From the NCBI GenBank assembly GCA_964539825.1, contig CAZIKF010000002.1:1-64000 (forward strand): a DNA stretch of 64,000 nucleotides, in the 5' to 3' direction. This document shows positions 53,601-62,600 of this stretch, piece after piece. The number at the start of each line of letters is the position of its first letter. The stretch's first letter is position 1. The DNA comes from CAZIKF01 sp964539825 (GTDB lineage: Bacteria; Muiribacteriota; UBA6191). The notes under the pieces were generated by a model. The model searched no databases, was not told where the DNA came from, and saw only the letters and a list, made by a program, of their open reading frames with translations. The position numbers and the translations under genes are program-made.

Positions 53601-56600
53601 TTGTTGAAGTGGGGGAAGAGTATACTCTCACACATAGTACCTACCACCCCAATGGCGCGAACTTGAGCTATTCCTGGAGCCCAGATGTCTACTTGAGCAG
53701 TGCATCGGATCGAGAGCCCGTGTTCACACCTGAGGAGCCCGGGACTTACGTCTTTACCTTGAACGTTGAAGAATCAAGTCCGCAAGTCGACACAGAAATC
53801 GCGGTTGACAACGGATCTGACACCGTCACCATAGTGGTTGTGGAGCGTTATGCTCCTGTCGCTGTCCTCCCTGAATCCGCCGTCATTGATTTTCGTGAGA
53901 TTGCTGAAGACACTGTCACTGTTGAACTTGACGGCTGTAACTCCTATAGCATTGAAGCAGACACTTTAAGTTACTCATGGAGCAGCAGCACCTACACATC
54001 AGCCATCATTGACTCCAGCAGTTGTAACGCCTCCATAGTCCTCACCAAAGAGCAGTATCAGCACCACGCCACCCACCACTTCAAACTGAGTGTGAGCGAA
54101 TCCGGCCTCTCCGGTGAAGGCATCCTCTCCGTTCGCATAATTCCCGCAAATCCCGAGAACCCCAAGATCTTTCTCGATTACTTTCCAGGGCAGACCTATT
54201 ATTACGCCGGCAGTGAAATTGACATTGAGGCCTGGAGATCCTTTTCCTATAACAATCGTGATTTATTGTTTTCATGGGTTGCCCTCGATGGAGATTCACG
54301 AGCAGTGTCCAATCCTTTCAGATCACGCTTTCAAGGGTTTCAGCGCGATTCCCTGGAAATTTCGGTTCCAGCCCAGCTTTTCGATAGCACCGCTACGGCC
54401 AACCTGTCCTATCACTACCGCTTAATCGCAACCGAAAAACTGGCTGATGGAAGCCTGGGACTTTCAAGTTCTGAAAATGTAAGAATTGATGTATACCAGG
54501 TATGTCCTGATGCCCCGTTTGTAGCAGACCTGGTTCCCAGTCATACATGGTTTCGCAAAGGTGCAAGCAATAGCCTATATTTCATTGATACCAGCTTCCG
54601 AGCCCTGTGCAAAAACTCCGATGGGAGCAGTCATGCGCTCACGTCATCCTGGAGTTTCGATGAAAACATCTTCACTGAAACGGCATCGTCCACACATGAT
54701 TCCTTCGTAGTCAGCATGGATCTCACCGATGAGGCCCTTTCAATCGGAACCAAGGAATTTACTTTTGAAGTGAGAGATCTCGTAAATGGACAGACAGTTA
54801 CTAAGAAAATTGACCTGGATATTTTTGATGAAATTGGCTGTGATTTGACCTTTGAATTTCCAGGTAAAACGAGTGAAGACGGTTTTATTCAGCTTCTTCC
54901 GGACATCGACCATACCCTGATTGGCTCCATAAACTGCCAAGATAGTGACGATGCCACAGATTATGAGGTCACCGAATCAATGGTACGGGTTATTAGGGAA
55001 GAGGTTGACTCACAAAAACAGGTCCTAAGTACAACTACTCTGCTTTATTTCGAAGATACTGGCAGCACAGCTCCTAGTTTCGACATTAAACCTAAGGTAA
55101 GTTTCACTGGACCTAAGTTTTGGAAGCTCACGATAGAAAAGGACCACCTGGACGAATTCGAAGAAGGAAAACTGGTTCAGAAACTCACACCAATCTATGT
55201 GGATGCTGATTATCTCAAACTCGAGATGGACGCTCAAATCATCTCACTTGCTGACACCAACGGATTTAACCTTTCGGTTAATTCCACTTCCTATGAGGAT
55301 GAAACCACCGCTCTACAGTCTGACTTCGTGCTCAGCGCGCGGGGAACTAACAATCCAAACCAGACCCCCGCACCAATTTCCTTTCTATGGACACTAAAGG
55401 ATGACGGTTCTCAAGATGACATCACCATCCTGAATCCTACCGACGCCCTGGCTACAGCCAGAGTAAGCGGGATGGATCCTTTTGAGACCAACATCTATGC
55501 TATTGAGCTTTTCGCCACTTCCTCACAGACCGGTACGCAAGTTACCACTGTGTCTATTACAGTTGAGCAGGACAATGTACCTCCCATTATCACCAATGTA
55601 GAGATTTCCGGCGACAACATCTACAACAACGTCTCCCTCACCTTCGATCTCATTGACTTTGAGGGAGAGTCTTCGACTGTAGTGATGGAATATGCCACCG
55701 GGGAAACCGACTGGCAGACCAGCGCTAATGTATTTCTCAATGATCAGACTCTCGAAGGTCAGCAGGTAGCTCCCGTCAGCTTCCAGGGACTCATATGGAA
55801 AGCCCAGGATGATTTAGCGGCCGGAATCTACGAAGGAATGCAGGTTCGCTTGACCCCTACCGATGTCTATGGTCGGGAAGGAGCCCAGGGAATCTCAAAA
55901 GAAGTTAAACTTTTCATTCCCCAGGTTCCCGAAGTAAGCGGCATCATCGAGGATCGTAATTGTAAAGATGATGGTAACAACTTGATTCTCGTAAATGATT
56001 CCCAGTATTCAGGCGGTTGTGTGACCGATGTCGTGGAATTTCATCTACTCGGTGAAACCAAAGATCATCCCTACCAGGACAGTTTCCGCTTTGAGTGGAG
56101 TTCAAATCTGGCCATTCCTGGTCTTACCCTACCTGGAGTTGACACATCCTATCAATTCATTGAAGAACAGTCCGACGGCGCTAGCCGATGGGTTCTCGGG
56201 GAGGAAGGATTTGACCCTAGAATGAATCTTTCCAGCATTTCTTACAAGGGTAAAATTTACGAATGGGGCGGAACCGTAGAGGCAGCCAGTGAAGTCTTCA
56301 ATACCATGCAGGTTTATACCGCGTTGGAAGACTCCTGGGAACAGGGGGCGTCCGGAGGAACCGGCAGACGTCAGCATTCCGCCGTCCTATACGATGAAAA
56401 GATTTATCAATACGGAGGTAGATATAAGGCTTTTGAAGGTACTCTCGATCCCCCGACTGAGCTATCAAACACTTTCGACGTCTATGACATAACCAAAGAT
56501 AGCTGGGCAACCATCGATGAGACCAGCGGTCTCCAAGTAGGTTTGCTACATCCCCTTGGAGTAGTTCACAACGACAAGCTCTATCATTTTTCCGGCTGGG

Positions 56601-59600
56601 CCTCCACTGCCCGTGGAAGCCTTGATGATGTGCACTACATGAACAACATGTACGTCTACGACTTCAGTGCTGGCACCTGGGAGGAGTTAGCTACTTCGGG
56701 AGCTCCCACTATAGATCAGTTAGATCCACGAACCGCGAATTACTTAAAAGGAAAAATCTTATACACAGGATTTCAAGAATCTGGGCAGTATCGCAGGGTC
56801 TGGGTCTATGACATTTCCACAAACACCTGGTCCCGTGGCACCCCGTCCACTAATATCCCCTGGACTACCAACCTTGCTGTCGGCAGCCCCACAGCTTTTC
56901 GCGCTAAGGTTCCTTCAAGGTCCCACCAGTCTTTACCGTCTAGTGTCCGCGAACTATGGAACTATGGCACCGGGCAAGAAGGGCCTTATGCCATAGCCCC
57001 CGCTCTTTCACCTGGCGAAGATGCCATCTGGATCGCTGGAAAGAAACTTTCCAAGCTAACCACTGACACTGGAGAAGTGATTTGCCAGCTAAGCTCGGAA
57101 GAAAATAATAGCGGATTCGAGTCTCCAGCAGTTGCTCCGGACGGAACGGTTTACGTCACATTGAACGACAAGGTTCTATACGCAGTAGATGATGACTGCC
57201 GTGTAAAATGGACTACAGATCGTCACAGCTCTTTCAAGTATGCCCGCAGACCAGCGATCGCTGCTAACGAGAATGGTTATACCACCGCCATCTACGTCCC
57301 CTCAGGCAATGAGCTCATAGCACTCAATAGCAATGGACAGGAGTTGTGGAGATTTCAGACTGGAGGAGAAGTAGGGATCAGCACCTCAAGTTTTAATCTC
57401 TTTGGTGGAAAGCACAGTAAAGATAAAGATGAGGATAAGAAGAAGAAAGAGAAGAAGGGTGACGACGACGACGACGACGATGACGATGACGACGACGACG
57501 ACGACGACGACGATGAAATTGTTGTCAATGAGCCGGATAAAGGAGATCGAGGTGGTAAAGTCTATGAGCCGGTCATAGGTGCTGATGGAACCATCTATTT
57601 CACCAGTCAGGACAAGCGCCTCTATGCTGTTAATCCTGACGGCAGCGCAAAATGGTTTGTTGAATTAGCGCATTATGTGAACGAAGAGCCCGCTATAGGA
57701 AAAGATGGAACCATCTATGTCAATGGCAAATATTTGACAGCTGTTAGTCCCGAAGGTGAAGTCAAATGGATTTACGAGACCGATTCCGCATTTAGCCCTT
57801 TTATCGATGCTAACGGAACCATCTATGTAACTCGAAAGAAAAACGAGCAGGGTCTTGTAGCTCTCAATCCTGACGGTTCCCTCCTATGGACCGTGGACGG
57901 TATGTTCCGCGACAACATTGTCGCCGGGGAAGACGGTACGATTTATGTAGGGAATCAAGACAAGCATCTTTACGCTATCAACCAGGATGGGCATATCCTC
58001 TGGTGGTACCTTGTCAAGGATCAGGTAGGTGCTTCTCCCAAGCTATCCTTTGATGGTGTTCTCTACTTTCGCTCGGGTAATCATAAATTCCATGCCTTAA
58101 AAGTACGTAGCCAGGGTCTTGCAGACAGCTCCTTTCCCACTTTTCAAGGTGACAATCAGAACTCTGGACGCTTCTATAATCGGGGACTAGATCCTAATTA
58201 TAGAAAGCCGTCCCCGAAACCAGGGCCTGCACTTACACCTGGATTTGGTGAAAGATGGTCCTATGATGGTTGTGTCGCAACGGACCTGGAAGGGAACCTT
58301 GCACTGGGTCATAACGGAGATATCTATTTTGACTGTGGATATCCCATTGAGATGTTCATCGCCCTACATTCCGATGGAACTTTGAATTGGACCCACCCTT
58401 ATAACCAATATGCTCATCCCATCATTACCGAGGCCGCTGTACAAGACGATGGAAACCTGCACTATGTAGTAGGCGGTACCTGCACCTCCGGTGACTTTGA
58501 CTGTGAGGATGGTCTTCTTATTTCAAGTGATTCCAGTGGAAATGTTCTCTGGCAAGCGGATTTGGATGTGGAAATCCCCTCCTCACCTTCCTATGGACCA
58601 GACGGAACTATCTATGTAGGCACCTGGATTCAAAATGGTTCTAAGACCGCAGATGACGGCAAACTCTATGCCTTTGCTGCAGACGGTGACCTCAAGTGGA
58701 CCTATGACACCGTTGGCTCCGCTCTGTCTCCCGCCATTGGCGGAGACGGCACGATATTTTTAGCGGGTCATCATAGCCACGAAAAGGCAGGGAAACATGA
58801 CGATGATGATGATGATGATCGCCATGCTGGTCATGACCACCACGAAAAGAAGCATGGGAAACGTACTAAGGGAATTGTCTACGCCATCTATCCGGATGGA
58901 GATCTAAAGTGGAAGCGCACAACCAAAGAGCCCTTAATCACAACCCCTGCCATCGGTCCCGATGGAACCGTGTATGTCCTGACAAGAAAAAGCCTACTTG
59001 CCCTGGATCCACGCAATGGTCACCAGGAGTGGGAATACAAGCTCAAAAACGACAAGTGGTTTGCCAAAAAATATTCAGATAATCCCAGGGAACTCTTTGG
59101 GCTGCTGAGAAGAACCTCTATTGCTGTGGCGGCCGATGGCACAATCTACGCACCCAGCTATGAGGGGAAACCAAACCATGTAAAGAAAGGTGCTCAACTT
59201 CATGCAGTGACCTCTCGCGGTAAGAAAAAATGGATTTTTGAGATGAAAGGGTTTACTACGGCGGGGGCTCCCACCATTGGTGCTGACGGAATGATCTACG
59301 TGGCTTCTGGAAATCCAGGGGTCTCGAATGTTCAAAATGGAGTTGGTAATGGCCTTCTCTATGCGCTATTTCCCGATGGCACCGAGCGATGGTCTCCAGT
59401 GCCCCTGGAGACCAGAAGTACCGGAGCCCCTTCCATAGCACCAGATGGAACTCTTTATCTGGGAATCCGTCACACCGGGGAAATCATAGCCCTTACCAGC
59501 TTTAGCCAGGGACTACAATCAGGAGGATGGGCACGCTATAAGCATGACAACCAGAACACATCCCGATTCGGCGCGCTGATTCCCAGGGATGATGATGATG

Positions 59601-62600
59601 ACGACCATGGTGACGACGATGGCGATGATGATGATGATGATGTTGGACAGTGTTTACTTTCAGACCTGCTTACCAACGGTGGTTTTGAGGAACCCGCCCT
59701 GGCAAACAAATCCTGGCAGCTCTTTCCAGACGGCATTCCGGGCTGGACCCTCTTCACAGGGCCCGCAATCGAGATTCAGAATCGTGTAGCTGGAGACCCT
59801 TTTGAGGGAGATCAGCTTGTGGAGTTGGACAGTTCTGCCAACAGCGGGATTTACCAGGACGTGCCCACTGCAGAGGGCAAAGAATACAAGATTGGGGTCC
59901 ACTACTCCGGTCGTCCAGGACTCTCTCCTAACCATATTAGAGTAGCCTGGGGCGGCGAAGAGGTTCAAGTCCTTGAAATGAACGCCCGGTCCCACCGAAA
60001 CACAGACTGGGAAACCCATGAATTCACCCTCGTGGGGGGTGCTGGCGATGCCACAAGACTATCGTTTGAGGCGATTGATTATTCTAATGGTCGTGGTGGC
60101 TATATCGATCTAATCTCGGTCAGGGAAGTCTGTATCCCAGCTATCTCATTCTCAAAACCGATAGTAGACGGAACCACCGGCACGGTACAGGTCAGCTATG
60201 ATCTAAACACCGAACAGGGTGAAAATTACAACATCTCCCTGGAGTACTCTACTGATGGCGGCAGCACATGGCTGCCAGATCCCAATACAAGCGGTGATGT
60301 GACCAATGTATCCGCTGGAACCGGCCTCGTCATTGACTGGGACACCTCTGTAAATTTTCCTGACGGAGGCAATGGACTCCTGGTACGTCTGAAGGCTGAT
60401 GAAGGCACCCTCTCACCCCGATCAGATTCCTTTGATCTTGGTACCGATGATGGAGGGGGTGACGGAACCGTAGAACATATCGTTAGTATTTCTAAGCCGG
60501 TTGTTGGTGGAGACGCTCCTCAATTCATCATTGGCTTCGATTTGGAAGACTCAATCGAAGATCTCCACGATCTGACGGTGGAATACTCTGAAGACGGTGG
60601 AATTACCTGGGAGACTATAACTCCGGGTACCCTGAATCCCGCCCCAATCGATGTATCTCGAGGAACAGGACATTCTATTTCCTGGGACACCTCGACTGAA
60701 TTCGACGGCAACTTCACCGGAGTCCGTATCCGCCTCAGGGCAGATGACGGTACATTATCTCCTCCTTCTGATCCCTTTGATATCGTAAATGATCCTGAAG
60801 TTCCGGTAGTGGTACTCTTAACCAAGCCAACGGTTGATGGAACAAGCGGTACTGTTGGAATTTCCTACGGTCTTAGTGATACCGCTGATGAGAATCATGC
60901 CATCAGCCTGGAATATACAACGGATGGCGGGGAAACCTGGTCAGACGCTACTCCGATTACAGGTACTAACCTGGGAAGTACTGCCCAGGGCGATAATCTA
61001 AGTATCGACTGGGATACAACCGTTCTTTTTCCGGGTAACATTACCGGAGTACAGGTTCGTGTTGTAGCAGACGGCTCGATCTACTCTCCGCCTTCTGATC
61101 CTTTCATCATTTCCAACGAGCCGGTCAACACTGGATTTACGGAAATTTCCAAACCTTCGGTCTCCGGAACCAGCGGTACTTTTGCTATCAGCTATGACCT
61201 GACAGACACCACGGGAGAGAACCGTTCGCTAAACCTTGAGTATTCTCAGGACGGCGGCCAATCATGGACCATTGCCTCCCCGGTACAGGGGACTCCTGCG
61301 CTCGACAACATGGATCCAGGAACCAATTATTTAATTGATTGGGACACAAGCGTTCTTTTCCCCGAGGAGCATAGCGGAATCATCGTCCGTATCATTGCTG
61401 ACAATGGAGCCGTATCTCCACCCTCAGATCCATTTGAAATCGATAACCTGGAAGAAGGAATTACAACAATCTCCAAACCTGCGGTCATCGGAGAAAGTTC
61501 AGCCCTGGCCATTTCCTTTGATCTGGATGATACTCTTGGAGATCCCCATTCCCTGTACCTGGAGTACTCGGAAGACGGTGTCAACTGGATCATAGCGGAT
61601 CCTGGGACCTATACTCCCGAACTTAGCGATCTCTCCCCTGGGACTGGGATTGAATTTCAATGGGATAGCACTATTGATTTCCCTGAAAATTATTGTGGAA
61701 TTCGAGTCAGACTGAGAGCTGATGATGGCACCCTCTCTCCACCTTCTGATCCCTTTGATATTATCAATAATCCTGATATACCTGTGGTAGTTTTAATCTC
61801 CAAACCAACCGTTACAGGCAGCAGCGGATCAGTAACCATTACCTATGGAATGACGGACACCTCCGGTGCATCCCATGGAATTAGCCTGGAGTATACTTCC
61901 GATGGCGGCCAGACCTATTCCACCTCCATCCCGATTATTGGAGATGACCTGTCCAGTACCGCCCCTGCTCCGGGATTGACTCTTGCATGGGACACCTCCA
62001 CGCAAATACCGGGGAATCTGGCTGGAATTCAAGTCAGGGTGGTAGCGGACGGTTCCATTTACTCTCCCCTTTCTGATCCGTTCATTATCAGCAATGAGCC
62101 GGTAATTCCAAAGGTGACTGAAATCTCCAAGCCAGCGGTTAGCGGTACGAGCTCCGTTCTCGATATCACTTACTCCCTGAATGACACTACTGGTGAAAAT
62201 CGTTCCCTTACACTTCAGTATTCTGTAGATGGCGGACTTTCCTGGACCGGGGCATCTCCCACAACCGGACTCCCCGATCTGGCTGATGTCATCAGCGGAC
62301 AGGGGCATAGTATTGCCTGGGATTCCAGAATTCTTCTCCCTGCAGAGCATAGCGGTATCATTGTTCGAATCATAGCCGATAACGGGGCAATTTCACCCCC
62401 GTCAGATCCATTCGACCTGGACAATCGAATCTTGGGAATCACAACGATTTCTAAGCCCGATGTGATCGGAAATGCCGGTACCGTAGCAATCACTTTTGAC
62501 CTTGATGATACGGTGGGGAATCCCCACTCACTAAGGCTGGAATACTCTGATGATGGAGGTACTACCTGGATAGTTGCTGATTCCAGTACCTACACACCGG

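Noticed and set aside
57461..57514. Asp codon tract as a phase-variation switch
   Set aside because: Units are three bases, so slippage would not shift the frame; at most it changes loop length.
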